A stretch of DNA of 64,000 nt. Origin: a bacterium (GTDB lineage: Bacteria; RUG730; JAAEPJ01). Under the pieces are notes generated by a model. The model did no database searches. It worked only from the letters and a program-made list of their open reading frames with translations, and was not told the origin of the DNA. Both the position numbers and the translations under genes were made by a program. Numbering within the stretch: the stretch's first letter is position 1; the number at the start of each line of letters is the position of its first letter. Shown here one piece after another: positions 46,020 through 54,400 of this stretch. The stretch is from NCBI GenBank assembly GCA_024222485.1, contig JAAEPJ010000335.1, positions 62,001 to 126,000 of the forward strand. Reading direction: 5' to 3'.

Positions 46020-47657
46020 ATGGAAATAAGCAATCCTATTTTACCAGGATTTAATCCTGATCCTTCCATTATTAAAGTTAATGACACTTATTATATTGCT
46101 ACTTCTACATTCGAATGGTACCCTGGCGTACAAATTCATAAATCAAAAAATTTAAAAAATTGGCAATTAATTCAACATCCTTTAGTCCGTGATTCACAAC
46201 TTAATATGCTAGGCTCAACTTATTCAATGGGTGTTTGGGCACCATGCTTATCTTATGATAGTGGGACTTTCTATCTTATATATACAAATGCTAAACAAGC
46301 AGGTATCACACATAACTACTTAGTCACAACAACTGATATAGAAGGAATATGGTCTGATCCGATTTATCTTCACTCACGCGGATTTGATCCTTCATTGTTT
46401 CATGATGACAATGGGAAAACATGGTTACTTTCCATGTATTTCGACCACTTACCATGGAGTATGTTTGTTGATTTGAATAAAAATTTAATAAAAAATAAAG
46501 CAAATACTAGAATACTAGAACAATACAACATACTCAAAAAAGAAAAACCTCTCTTTAAAGGAATTATTATTCAAGAATATGATAAAAAAATAAAAAAATT
46601 AATTGGTAAGCCAAAAAAAATATTTAATGGTTCAAAAATAGGGATCACCGAAGGACCACATCTCTATAAAAAAAATGGGTATTATTATTTATTAACTGCT
46701 GAAGGTGGAACAAGCTATGGTCATTGTGTTACACTCGCACGCTCAAAGCAACTACTTGGGAAATACGAAATACACCCTAAAAACCCAATTATGCGTGCAG
46801 AAAAGCATGATTATTTACAGAAGACTGGCCATGCGGATATCTTAATGACAGAGGATATTATGGTTTATTTATGTTCAAGACCTTTAGACACAAAAAATAA
46901 AAAAGGGTCTATCCTCGGCAGAGAAACGGCCATTTGTAAGGTGAGCTGGGATAAAAATAACTGGCTAAATGTCAAAAACAAAAAATTAATTTCTCCTAAA
47001 AGTAATCGAAGTAAAACCAACCCTATGATAGAAAAAACATTACTCTATGATGATTTTACAAGTACAAAATTAAATACCCACTTCCAATGGTTACGTGGTG
47101 ATATCTTCAATGAAATCGCATCCCTTCAAGCTCGACCAAACTATTTACGCTTACTAGGCAAAGAAATGATTACCTCAAACTTCAAACAAAGTTTGATTGC
47201 AACTCGCCAAATAAGTTTTTCTTATGAAGCCACTACCGTTATTGAATTTGAACCAAATAATGAAAATCAGATGGCCGGACTATCAGCCTTTTACTGTAAT
47301 GAACTTTTCTACTATGCCTATATTGGCTATGATCAAAAAATAGGCAAATTTTTATCTATCATGACTAATGATCTTGGAGATATTAACCTATTCCAAACAC
47401 CTCCTATTCCTATCTCAGAATACCGTATTTATCTTAAAGCAAAAGTTGACCACCAAAGTTTACAGTTTTATTATTCATTAAATGAAGAAAATTGGTTCAA
47501 GCTTGGCATAGAACTTGATATGTTTAAGTTATCAGACGAATACTCCTCGGGCTTTACAGGGGCATTTATTGCCTTAGCCTGTCAAGATCCTATTGGAATG
47601 AAAAAACATGCAGATTTCGATTATTTAAAAATAAATTTTTTTTATAACAAAAACTAA
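46020..47657 (+). CDS. GH43 beta-xylosidase/arabinofuranosidase-like enzyme
   Basis: Glycoside hydrolase family 43 (subfamily 11-like) protein of 545 residues. The five-blade propeller begins NPILPGFNPDPSI with the catalytic-base Asp, then the pKa-modulating Asp in SRGFDPSLF and the acid Glu in GITEGPHLY. A C-terminal beta-sandwich domain starts near residue 340 and covers the active site in related xylosidases. Compared with typical members there is an extra Lys-rich stretch of about 25 residues around 155-185. No signal peptide is visible, so it likely acts on imported xylo- or arabino-oligosaccharides in the cytoplasm. Confidence 0.85.
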   Translation: MEISNPILPGFNPDPSIIKVNDTYYIATSTFEWYPGVQIHKSKNLKNWQLIQHPLVRDSQLNMLGSTYSMGVWAPCLSYDSGTFYLIYTNAKQAGITHNYLVTTTDIEGIWSDPIYLHSRGFDPSLFHDDNGKTWLLSMYFDHLPWSMFVDLNKNLIKNKANTRILEQYNILKKEKPLFKGIIIQEYDKKIKKLIGKPKKIFNGSKIGITEGPHLYKKNGYYYLLTAEGGTSYGHCVTLARSKQLLGKYEIHPKNPIMRAEKHDYLQKTGHADILMTEDIMVYLCSRPLDTKNKKGSILGRETAICKVSWDKNNWLNVKNKKLISPKSNRSKTNPMIEKTLLYDDFTSTKLNTHFQWLRGDIFNEIASLQARPNYLRLLGKEMITSNFKQSLIATRQISFSYEATTVIEFEPNNENQMAGLSAFYCNELFYYAYIGYDQKIGKFLSIMTNDLGDINLFQTPPIPISEYRIYLKAKVDHQSLQFYYSLNEENWFKLGIELDMFKLSDEYSSGFTGAFIALACQDPIGMKKHADFDYLKINFFYNKN

Positions 47658-47724
47658 ACCAGATCTTTATTTGAGTCTTTAATATACTTTTTGTATAAAT
47701 TACTCTAAAACAATAAAAATTATC

Positions 47725-49170
47725 ATGATTAAATTAATTCGCAAAATTGCTTTCTATCTTTTTATAATCTATATTTTAGTTTTAATTTTTTTGAACTTAG
47801 CCGGATATTGGGATCAGCCAAGTCAAAAAATAAAATTAGATAATACTCTTCTGAACAAGCACACAACTATCACAGGTCAAATTATAACCCCACCTTATCT
47901 TTACACACGCTTTTATAAAAAAGGTATCTCCTTTACTATTAAATATAAAAATAAAACTAATATTTTTATAGATACTTACCCTACGAAGAAATATACGGCA
48001 TCTTTAGGCGATATAATTCAAATAACAGGAAAAATAAAATTAATTAACCCTCATAATAAATATTCCTCTAGGCATAAATATAAAAAAATATATTATAAAA
48101 TTTCTAACTATTCTCTTAATACGTATAAATACCTTGATAAAGGTCCACGACTACTTCAATTTTTCGGCAAAATTAGAAACACCTTGTTATCAAGTATTGC
48201 AACTCTTTATCAAGGGATTTCATCTGAAATTATTCCAGCTATTACCCTTGGAGATAAGACATTTCTTTCCAAGCAATCAAAACAGTTTATCCGTGGTATA
48301 GGACTAGGGCATATTATTGCAATATCAGGGATGCATATTGGTTTTATCTATGGCTTTTTGCTGTTACTTTTTCGTAAAAAACTGAATATTTATTTTGCTA
48401 TCTCTGCATTCATTCTACTTTGGAGCTATACGTGTATTGTAGGGTTTCCACCTTCTTGTATCCGTGCAGCAACGATGCTTTCACTAATCACTATAGCAAC
48501 ACTCTTAGAAAGAAAAGCATTAAGTTTGAATAGTCTAACTCTTTCAGCTATGATCATGCTTTTAATTAATCCTAGGCAACTTTTTTTGATTGGCTTTCAG
48601 CTGTCTTTTCTTGGGGTTTTTAGTATTCTTTATTTTTATCAATTTTGGCAGATATTTTTCAAAAAAATATTTAATAGAGTAAATCCAATAAGTTCAAGTA
48701 TAAGCTATCCAAGACCTATCATCTTCCTTTTAACACCATTCAAAATTTTCTACAAAATCTTTCTAGTTTCAATCTCGGTCCAATCTTTTCTTGCACCTTT
48801 AACATTACTTTACTTTCAAAAGGTAAATGCTCTAGGCATTATTTTCAATCTAATTTTCACACCATTTTTAGGATTCATGCTTATTGGCGGTATTATTTCA
48901 AGCATTTTTGGTTTATTTTTCAAGCCACTTGCCCATTTATTTGCTTTGCTAACTACTTTTTTAGTTGAAAAATTATTTGGAGCCTGCAATTTTTTTTATG
49001 AAAACACAAATCTCTTTATAGAGCTTAAAACAACTGACGCAATCAATATTGTTATTCTTATGTCTGCAATGCTCTTCATCCCGATTATCAAGAGAATAGC
49101 AAAAAATAAATTTTTTATAATACTTTTTTATCTTTGGGTTGGAATTTATTTTATCACTTTTTTAATATGA
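47725..49170 (+). CDS. comEC: ComEC/Rec2 channel protein without nuclease-like domain
   Basis: Polytopic membrane protein of 481 residues. An N-terminal hydrophobic helix and an OB-like segment (residues ~30-135) precede the competence domain, marked by GLGHIIAISGMHIGFIYG near residue 195 and GFPPSCIRAATML near 245, with about eight further helices. Full ComEC proteins continue into a C-terminal metallo-beta-lactamase domain of about 270 residues; here the protein ends after the last helix. It could still be the DNA channel for natural transformation, with the nuclease part encoded separately or lost. Confidence 0.8.
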   Translation: MIKLIRKIAFYLFIIYILVLIFLNLAGYWDQPSQKIKLDNTLLNKHTTITGQIITPPYLYTRFYKKGISFTIKYKNKTNIFIDTYPTKKYTASLGDIIQITGKIKLINPHNKYSSRHKYKKIYYKISNYSLNTYKYLDKGPRLLQFFGKIRNTLLSSIATLYQGISSEIIPAITLGDKTFLSKQSKQFIRGIGLGHIIAISGMHIGFIYGFLLLLFRKKLNIYFAISAFILLWSYTCIVGFPPSCIRAATMLSLITIATLLERKALSLNSLTLSAMIMLLINPRQLFLIGFQLSFLGVFSILYFYQFWQIFFKKIFNRVNPISSSISYPRPIIFLLTPFKIFYKIFLVSISVQSFLAPLTLLYFQKVNALGIIFNLIFTPFLGFMLIGGIISSIFGLFFKPLAHLFALLTTFLVEKLFGACNFFYENTNLFIELKTTDAINIVILMSAMLFIPIIKRIAKNKFFIILFYLWVGIYFITFLI

Positions 49171-49206
49171 CATTAATACTCACATCTTTAAAAGTAATAG
49201 AGACTA

Positions 49207-50220
49207 TCAAACAATACCTTTAAAAACCAAAGTCTCCGCAATTTGTACAGCGTTAGACGCTGCACCTTTTAAAAGATTATCACTCACTACCCAAATATTC
49301 AAACCATTCTTAACCGTCTTATCTTCCCGAATCCTACCGACGAAAGTTTCATACTTACCTTCTGATGAAATTGGCATTGGATATTCATTTTTACTCAGAT
49401 CATCTTGCACAATCACGCCAGCGGCTTTAGACAAAACACTCTTAGCTTCTTTAGCAGATAAAGGGTCCTTCGTTTCAATATTAATAGATTCCGCATGCCC
49501 TCGATAAACTGGAACACGAACAGTAGTCGCCGTAATTTTAAGATCAAAATCATTTAAAATTTTATTTGTCTCTTTAATCATTTTCACTTCTTCTTTTGTA
49601 TAGCCATCGTCCATAAAAACATCAATATGAGGAATAAGGTTATTGGCAATTTGATATTGAAAATTATTTACATGAACCGTTTCACCATTTTCTATTGCAG
49701 TTAATTGCTCTTTTAAATCTAAAATTCCTTTTTGTCCTGCGCCTGAAACGGCCTGATAAGTTGAAACTACGACTCTTTTAATTTTAGCCAAATCATGAAT
49801 TGGTTTCAAGGCCACCACCATTTGAATAGTTGAACAATTCGGATTGGCAATAATATAGCGCCCTTTCTGAAGAACCTCAGGATTAACTTCTGGCACAACT
49901 AAAGGAATATCTTTTTCCATACGCCAAGCACTTGAATTATCAATACAATAACAACCGGCTTCAGCAGCGTATGGAGCAAACTTTTTAGAGGTATCTCCAC
50001 CTGCAGAGAAAATTGCAATATCAAAACCTTTAAAAAAATTCTTATTCAATTCTTCAACCGTAAGCTCATTGTTTTTAAACTTAATTTTAGAGCCAGCACT
50101 TCTTGAAGATGCCAATAATTTTAAAACTTGAATGGGAAAATTTCTATTTTCTAAAGTACGAATCATCTCTCGACCAACCGCACCTGTTGCCCCAACAACA
50201 ATAACTTTATATTTTTTCAT
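49207..50220 (-). CDS. asd: Aspartate-semialdehyde dehydrogenase
   Basis: NADPH-dependent enzyme of 337 residues at the branch to lysine/DAP, threonine and methionine. VVGATGAVGREMIR is the nucleotide motif, ANPNCSTIQMV near residue 125 holds the catalytic Cys, and YQAVSGAGQKG follows. A C-terminal RVPVYRGHAESI segment includes the active-site His. Provides precursor for the dapF-lysA pair at 10-12 kb. The ATG has GAGGATC upstream. Confidence 0.96.
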   Translation of the reverse strand: MKKYKVIVVGATGAVGREMIRTLENRNFPIQVLKLLASSRSAGSKIKFKNNELTVEELNKNFFKGFDIAIFSAGGDTSKKFAPYAAEAGCYCIDNSSAWRMEKDIPLVVPEVNPEVLQKGRYIIANPNCSTIQMVVALKPIHDLAKIKRVVVSTYQAVSGAGQKGILDLKEQLTAIENGETVHVNNFQYQIANNLIPHIDVFMDDGYTKEEVKMIKETNKILNDFDLKITATTVRVPVYRGHAESINIETKDPLSAKEAKSVLSKAAGVIVQDDLSKNEYPMPISSEGKYETFVGRIREDKTVKNGLNIWVVSDNLLKGAASNAVQIAETLVFKGIV

Positions 50221-50394
50221 AAAAGTCTGATCCTCATTTATTACAAAATATTATAATATTTTTATATTATTGAATGCACATTCAAAACTAATTACTCAAA
50301 GCTTCATCAAATAAACAAAGAAAGCTCTTCCCTTTCTCAAAAACAAGAAAATTATTACCTATCTGAATAATTCTATCATTATCTTGTTGCACTT

Positions 50395-51450
50395 TTAAAC
50401 CAATTTTGCCACTTTATCCCCAAGCTCAGTTGTTCCAAACCCCATCTTCCCCGCAGACTGAGAGGGCATCTCAGTAACCGTAGCCATCACTGCTTTTTCG
50501 ATTCTATCAGCAGCTTTATCTTCCCCAAGATGCTCAAGCATCATCCCTGCTGCAGAAATAGCGGCCATTGGATTAATGACATTCTGTCCAGTATATTTAG
50601 GGGCACTTCCCCCAATTGGTTCAAACATTGACACACCCTCAGGATTAATATTTCCTCCAGCAGCAATTCCCATACCACCTTGAATCATCGCGCCAAGATC
50701 AGTAATGATATCACCAAACATATTATCTGTTACAATCACATCAAACCACTCAGGATTTTTCACCATCCACATACAAATTGCGTCAATATGTGCATAGTCC
50801 CGTTTGATATCTTTAAAATCTTTTGCACCTACTTCATTAAAAACACGCTCCCAAAGATCAAAAGCATAGGTTAAAACATTGGTCTTACCACAAAGGGTTA
50901 ATGTTTTATTTTTATTGCGTTTACGGGTGTACTCAAAAGCATAACGAAGACATCTTTCTACACCTTTCCTCGTATTAACAGACTCTTGCACTGCAACCTC
51001 ATCTATTGTTCCTTTTTTCAAAAACCCACCTGTACCGGCATAAAGACCTTCTGTATTTTCGCGTACAACTGTAAAATCTATATGTTCAGGCATTTTATCT
51101 TTTAAAGGAGTCCAAACATTTGGAAAGAGCTTAACCGGTCTTAGATTAATATATTGATCCAACTCAAATCGTAACTTAAGTAAAATACCTTTCTCCAAAA
51201 TCCCAGGTTTGACATCAGGGTGACCAATCGCACCTAAAAGTACTGCATCTAATTTTCTTAACTCACCTGCAAAATTCTCCGGTAGAACTTCGCCCGTTTT
51301 CAAATATCTTTCTCCACCAATATCATAATGCACAAGCTCTGTTTTAAAATCAGAATTTCTTTCCACTGCATTTAAAACTTTTAATGCTTCAAGGGTGACC
51401 TCAGGTCCAGTACCATCTCCGCCAATAACTCCAATTTTATAAGTTCTCAT
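50395..51450 (-). CDS. leuB: 3-isopropylmalate dehydrogenase
   Basis: Isopropylmalate/isocitrate dehydrogenase family member of 351 residues. GGDGTGPEV opens the fold, LRFELDQYINLRPVKL gives the substrate arginines, VRENTEGLYAG is typical, DNMFGDIITDLGAMIQGG carries the metal aspartates, and GGSAPKYTGQNVINPMA the NAD loop. I chose ATG 51450 because GGGAG is 8 bases before it; an ATG six bases further upstream is too close. Together with leuACD on the other strand the leucine pathway is complete to the 2-ketoacid. A relaxed tartrate-dehydrogenase-like specificity is possible. Confidence 0.9.
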   Translation of the reverse strand: MRTYKIGVIGGDGTGPEVTLEALKVLNAVERNSDFKTELVHYDIGGERYLKTGEVLPENFAGELRKLDAVLLGAIGHPDVKPGILEKGILLKLRFELDQYINLRPVKLFPNVWTPLKDKMPEHIDFTVVRENTEGLYAGTGGFLKKGTIDEVAVQESVNTRKGVERCLRYAFEYTRKRNKNKTLTLCGKTNVLTYAFDLWERVFNEVGAKDFKDIKRDYAHIDAICMWMVKNPEWFDVIVTDNMFGDIITDLGAMIQGGMGIAAGGNINPEGVSMFEPIGGSAPKYTGQNVINPMAAISAAGMMLEHLGEDKAADRIEKAVMATVTEMPSQSAGKMGFGTTELGDKVAKLV

Positions 51451-51584
51451 AATCATTTCTCCCTTAAAATGTAGAAATATAACAGATAGCATACCTACTA
51501 TCTTATTTATAGCAACATAGATAAAATATAAAGAATGATATCCAATCAATCTATTTTACACAAAAAAATAAAAAACACAATAAA

Positions 51585-51616
51585 AAAGGCAGTTTTCCTA
51601 GAGGGAAACTGCCTTT
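51585..51616 (-). terminator. Strong intrinsic terminator (minus strand)
   Basis: A 14-bp stem (AAAGGCAGTTTTCC against GGGAAACTGCCTTT, one G-T pair) with a 4-base loop. Reading the minus strand it is followed at once by TTTTTTATTG, a proper U-run. It ends leftward transcripts coming from the rubredoxin/fprA-remnant side and isolates leuB. Confidence 0.9.
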
Positions 51617-51692
51617 AAAACTGCTAAATATTAAAAAAATATCTAACAAAAACCTAATTAGAGGCATCAAGCATACCTTTAATTTTTAGAAA

Positions 51693-51911
51693 TTAAGCCT
51701 TATCTGAAAGATAATTAACTTTAATAGAATCCAAAATAATTTCAAAATTAGCCTCAACTAAAATTACCTATCCCTGAAAAAAACAGGAACCATTTCTACC
51801 CATTTTTTATACTTTTCAAAAACATTACGAATATGTTCATGCCAAAACTCATCGTAGAACTCCAAAATGAGTCACCCAGTAAATACCTTTTTTGATCTCT
51901 AGAGGGGGCAT
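51693..51911 (-). pseudogene. Decayed fprA-like flavodiiron protein gene
   Basis: Just downstream of rubredoxin, the minus strand has a heavily eroded flavodiiron (FprA, rubredoxin:oxygen oxidoreductase) relic. ATG 51911 opens LEIKKGIYWV, the usual FprA N-terminus. After an internal loss, a shifted frame gives FWHEHIRNV, then FEKYKKWVEM, resembling the segment joining the diiron and flavodoxin domains. Another frame gives VEANFEIILDSIKVNYLSD, which looks like the FprA C-terminus. At least two frame changes and several stops in about 220 bases, against about 1200 in an intact gene, rule out function. Rubredoxin-fprA adjacency is a common operon, which supports the identification. Confidence 0.6.
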
Positions 51912-51968
51912 TTTATAACTCAAAAAAATGTAGAGACAAAATAAAATTTCCCTGCCCCCACATAAACT

Positions 51969-52115
51969 TTAGTCTAATTCCTCAAACTGATCTTTGCCCA
52001 CACCACAATCAGGACATACCCAATCTGCAGGTAAATCAACAAATGCCTTATTATTATTATCAGCTGGATCATAAATGTATCCACAAACAATACATTGATA
52101 TTTTTTAGTATCCAT
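51969..52115 (-). CDS. Rubredoxin
   Basis: A 48-residue protein with the classic paired CxxCG knuckles, [12 protein letters not shown] and [13 protein letters not shown], which bind one iron. It carries electrons to rubrerythrin, superoxide reductase or flavodiiron proteins in anaerobes. ATG 52115 has AAAAGGAG 6 bases upstream. It lies between the truncated flavoprotein gene and the fprA relic, in the same direction. Confidence 0.97.
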   Translation of the reverse strand: MDTKKYQCIVCGYIYDPADNNNKAFVDLPADWVCPDCGVGKDQFEELD

Positions 52116-52220
52116 ATTTTTCTCCTTTTATGTTTTTTACCTTAACCAAGCTACATAAATTAAAAAAAATCCACCATTTTTTTTAAAATTTAACTAATCA
52201 CCTAAAAAGGTAATGATTCT

Positions 52221-53261
52221 CTAGTTAAGGTCTATTTTTCTATAGTCAAAAACCTTAACAATCGCAGTTATGGGTGTGCCTTTATAAGTTCTCTTATAAC
52301 CTAAAATATTATCCGCAACAAATCGTGCTTGTTTATTAACCACATTAGCAAGAGGCACAAGACTTTGACGCTCAGTTATAATATTTTTAATTTCCGTTGC
52401 ATCTCCTAAAGCATAGATATCCGAATCATTTGTCTCTAAATATTCATTTACTACAATTCCCCCATATTCCCCAAGCTTAAGCCCAGCTTCTTGAGCAAGC
52501 TTAATTTCCGGCTTAACTCCTATTGAGATAACAACCAAGTCGGCATCTAATTCTTGACCATTATCTAGTTTAACCTTGATAATGCAAGCATTCGGGTTTG
52601 AGGAAACTTTAACAGGATCATGAAGAAATGATTGGACTTTAGAATCAAGATAAATCCCAATATTTTTATTACGAAGCTCACGGTGAATAAAGCTTGCCAT
52701 TTCATAATCTAAATGATTCATAATATGACCAGCCAACTCAACAACAGAAACTTGCATTCCTAAATGGTGTAAATTTTCAGCCATTTCAATCCCAATAAAT
52801 CCACCACCAATAACAACAGCATTCTTTGGTTTCTTTTGAGTAATATAATCCTTAATAGTGTCCATATCCTCAAGATTTCTTACCGTAAAAGTATTAACTG
52901 CTTTATCAAAAGGATTAATAGGTTCAGCTCCTGGAGAAAGAATTAATTTATCATAGGACTCGTTATAGTACTTTCCACTATGTTTAACAACAACCTGCTT
53001 ATTCTCTCGATCAATCTTTATAACTTCTGATGAGGTACGAACATCTATCTTAAACAGGGTATGAAAAGAATCTTCCGTTATAACATTCATCACATTCCGG
53101 TCTTTAATGACATCCCCAATATAATAAGGAATCCCACAATTTGCAAAACTAATATCTCGACCCCGTTCAAACATGATAATTTCAATATCTTCAGAAAGAC
53201 GCCTAAGCCTAGCAGCAACACCAGCACCACCTGCTACGCCACCAATAATAATAATTCTCAT
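52221..53261 (-). CDS. CoA-disulfide reductase/NADH oxidase-like flavoprotein, C-terminally truncated
   Basis: FAD/NAD(P) pyridine-nucleotide oxidoreductase of 346 residues. FAD motif IIGGVAGGAGVAAR, the redox Cys in SFANCGIPYY (the CoADR/NADH-oxidase single-cysteine signature), NAD-binding IGGGFIGIEMAEN, and IYALGDATEI are all present. Homologues continue about 100 residues further with a dimerisation domain; here the frame ends at KVFDYRKIDLN, with TAG about where a Glu codon is expected and no matching sequence beyond. It is therefore a truncated gene, possibly non-functional. It starts 5 bases after the ferritin stop. Confidence 0.75.
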   Translation of the reverse strand: MRIIIIGGVAGGAGVAARLRRLSEDIEIIMFERGRDISFANCGIPYYIGDVIKDRNVMNVITEDSFHTLFKIDVRTSSEVIKIDRENKQVVVKHSGKYYNESYDKLILSPGAEPINPFDKAVNTFTVRNLEDMDTIKDYITQKKPKNAVVIGGGFIGIEMAENLHHLGMQVSVVELAGHIMNHLDYEMASFIHRELRNKNIGIYLDSKVQSFLHDPVKVSSNPNACIIKVKLDNGQELDADLVVISIGVKPEIKLAQEAGLKLGEYGGIVVNEYLETNDSDIYALGDATEIKNIITERQSLVPLANVVNKQARFVADNILGYKRTYKGTPITAIVKVFDYRKIDLN

Positions 53262-53265
53262 AGGC

Positions 53266-53778
53266 TTACTCTACTAAAGCAGTATTAACAAAAACTCTCT
53301 TAGCCAACTCCTGATCAAGCATCAAAAGTGACTGTTTATCATCACCAATTAAATTCATCTTTTGTAAAATTTCGCTTGCTGTCGCTTCTTCTTCAACCTG
53401 CTCTTTAATAAACCACTGTAAAAAATTATCTGTAGCAAAGTCTGATTCTTCTTTAGCAAGCTTAACTAAATCATAAACTAACCCTGTGACAAACCTTTCA
53501 TGCTCTAAGGTTTCCTCAAAAAGATTTTTCGGTGAACTAAAATCATTTTCCGGAGCTTCTACTGAAAAAAACTCAATCTTTTCCCCTTGCTGCTGAATAT
53601 AAGTATAAACCTTTTGAGCATGATTGAGCTCTTCTTGAACTTGAACATTAAACCAATTAGCAAAACCATTTAAACCAATATGAGTTGAATAAGCTGACAT
53701 TGCTTGATAAAAATAAGAAGAATAAAGTTCTCTATTAATGTGATAATTTAATTTTTCAGCCATTCTTTCTGAAATCAT
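53266..53778 (-). CDS. ftnA: Bacterial ferritin (FtnA type)
   Basis: Non-haem ferritin of 170 residues; stores iron as ferric mineral in a 24-subunit shell. The ferroxidase residues lie in INRELYSSYFY near 12-22, QEELNHAQKVY near 50, and EEATASEIL in the fourth helix. ATG 53778 has GGGG seven bases upstream; the in-frame ATG at 53796 abuts the palindrome and lacks a site. A perfect 54-bp palindrome lies immediately upstream. Located between the SOR operon and the truncated flavoprotein, within the oxygen/iron island. Confidence 0.94.
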   Translation of the reverse strand: MISERMAEKLNYHINRELYSSYFYQAMSAYSTHIGLNGFANWFNVQVQEELNHAQKVYTYIQQQGEKIEFFSVEAPENDFSSPKNLFEETLEHERFVTGLVYDLVKLAKEESDFATDNFLQWFIKEQVEEEATASEILQKMNLIGDDKQSLLMLDQELAKRVFVNTALVE

Positions 53779-53797
53779 TTTAAAACCCCTTTTCATG

Positions 53798-53851
53798 TTT
53801 TTAATATGGAGTATATGTCTAAAATTTTAGACATATACTCCATATTAAAAA
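53798..53851. repeat. Perfect 54-bp palindrome upstream of ferritin
   Basis: Twenty-seven bases (TTTTTAATATGGAGTATATG...) are followed without any spacer by their exact reverse complement, centred at 53824/53825. It sits 20 bases before the chosen ferritin ATG and just outside the Shine-Dalgarno. On the minus strand no U-run follows, so it is not an ordinary terminator. In RNA it would form a very stable hairpin in the ferritin leader; in DNA it could bind a dimeric regulator or extrude as a cruciform. Confidence 0.9.
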
Positions 53852-53935
53852 ACTATTTTACTAAATTTACTTAAAAATCTTTATTTTAAAAAATCACATA
53901 AATTATAAAGGATGCTTAAATAAATTTAGTATGAT

Positions 53936-53969
53936 GAAAAATATGCAAGCACTTAAGTGCTTGCATATT
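53936..53969 (-). terminator. Palindromic terminator after the perR-rbr-sor operon
   Basis: A 30-bp perfect zero-spacer palindrome at 53940-53969 (core GCAAGCACTTAAGTGCTTGC) is followed on the minus strand by TTTTT. It lies 35 bases beyond the superoxide reductase stop. RNA would fold with a small TTAA loop. Functions best as the end of the perR operon. Confidence 0.75.
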
Positions 53970-54004
53970 AAGTATTAAGTTCCAAATAACTTATAATAAG
54001 TCAC

Positions 54005-54349
54005 TTAGATATCTATTGAATTTTCCCATAAACCATGAATATTACAAAAAGAAGTTACAAAAACCTTTGTAAAAACATCTGGTTTAATATTAATCTTAAC
54101 ATTAGGAAGAACATAACCGTCCCCCAACTCCAACCTTGTAATAAAAACTAACTTATTGTCTTTAGTCAATCCATGAACCCCAAGGTGTTTAATATGATGC
54201 TCGGGAGTAGTAGGATGAGGGACTTCATCTCCAACACTAATTGTTAACCCTAAATCTCCACAAGGAGAACATCCTGTTAACTTTAACCCAGGTACATGTT
54301 TTTCTTTTCCTTCAGCTTCTCTACTTTTAATGCAGTCATTTAATTCCAT
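54005..54349 (-). CDS. Superoxide reductase (neelaredoxin, class II)
   Basis: Reduces superoxide to peroxide without releasing oxygen. It has 114 residues and lacks the N-terminal desulforedoxin domain. Ligands of the catalytic iron are visible: EKHVPG with the Glu/Lys gate and one His, VPHPTTPEHHIKHL with two or three His, and the C-terminal CNIHGLW with Cys and His. An extra CxxC (GCSPCG) lies near residue 27. The start follows GGAGG by 8 bases. Third gene of the perR-rbr-sor run. Confidence 0.94.
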   Translation of the reverse strand: MELNDCIKSREAEGKEKHVPGLKLTGCSPCGDLGLTISVGDEVPHPTTPEHHIKHLGVHGLTKDNKLVFITRLELGDGYVLPNVKINIKPDVFTKVFVTSFCNIHGLWENSIDI

Positions 54350-54400
54350 CTAAACTACCTCCTTATTAGGAATACAGTCTCTGAATTCCTCATATATATA

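Noticed and set aside
53798-53851. Ordinary intrinsic terminator of the SOR operon
   Set aside because: There is no U-run after the stem on either strand, and a better terminator with a U-run lies at 53936-53969.
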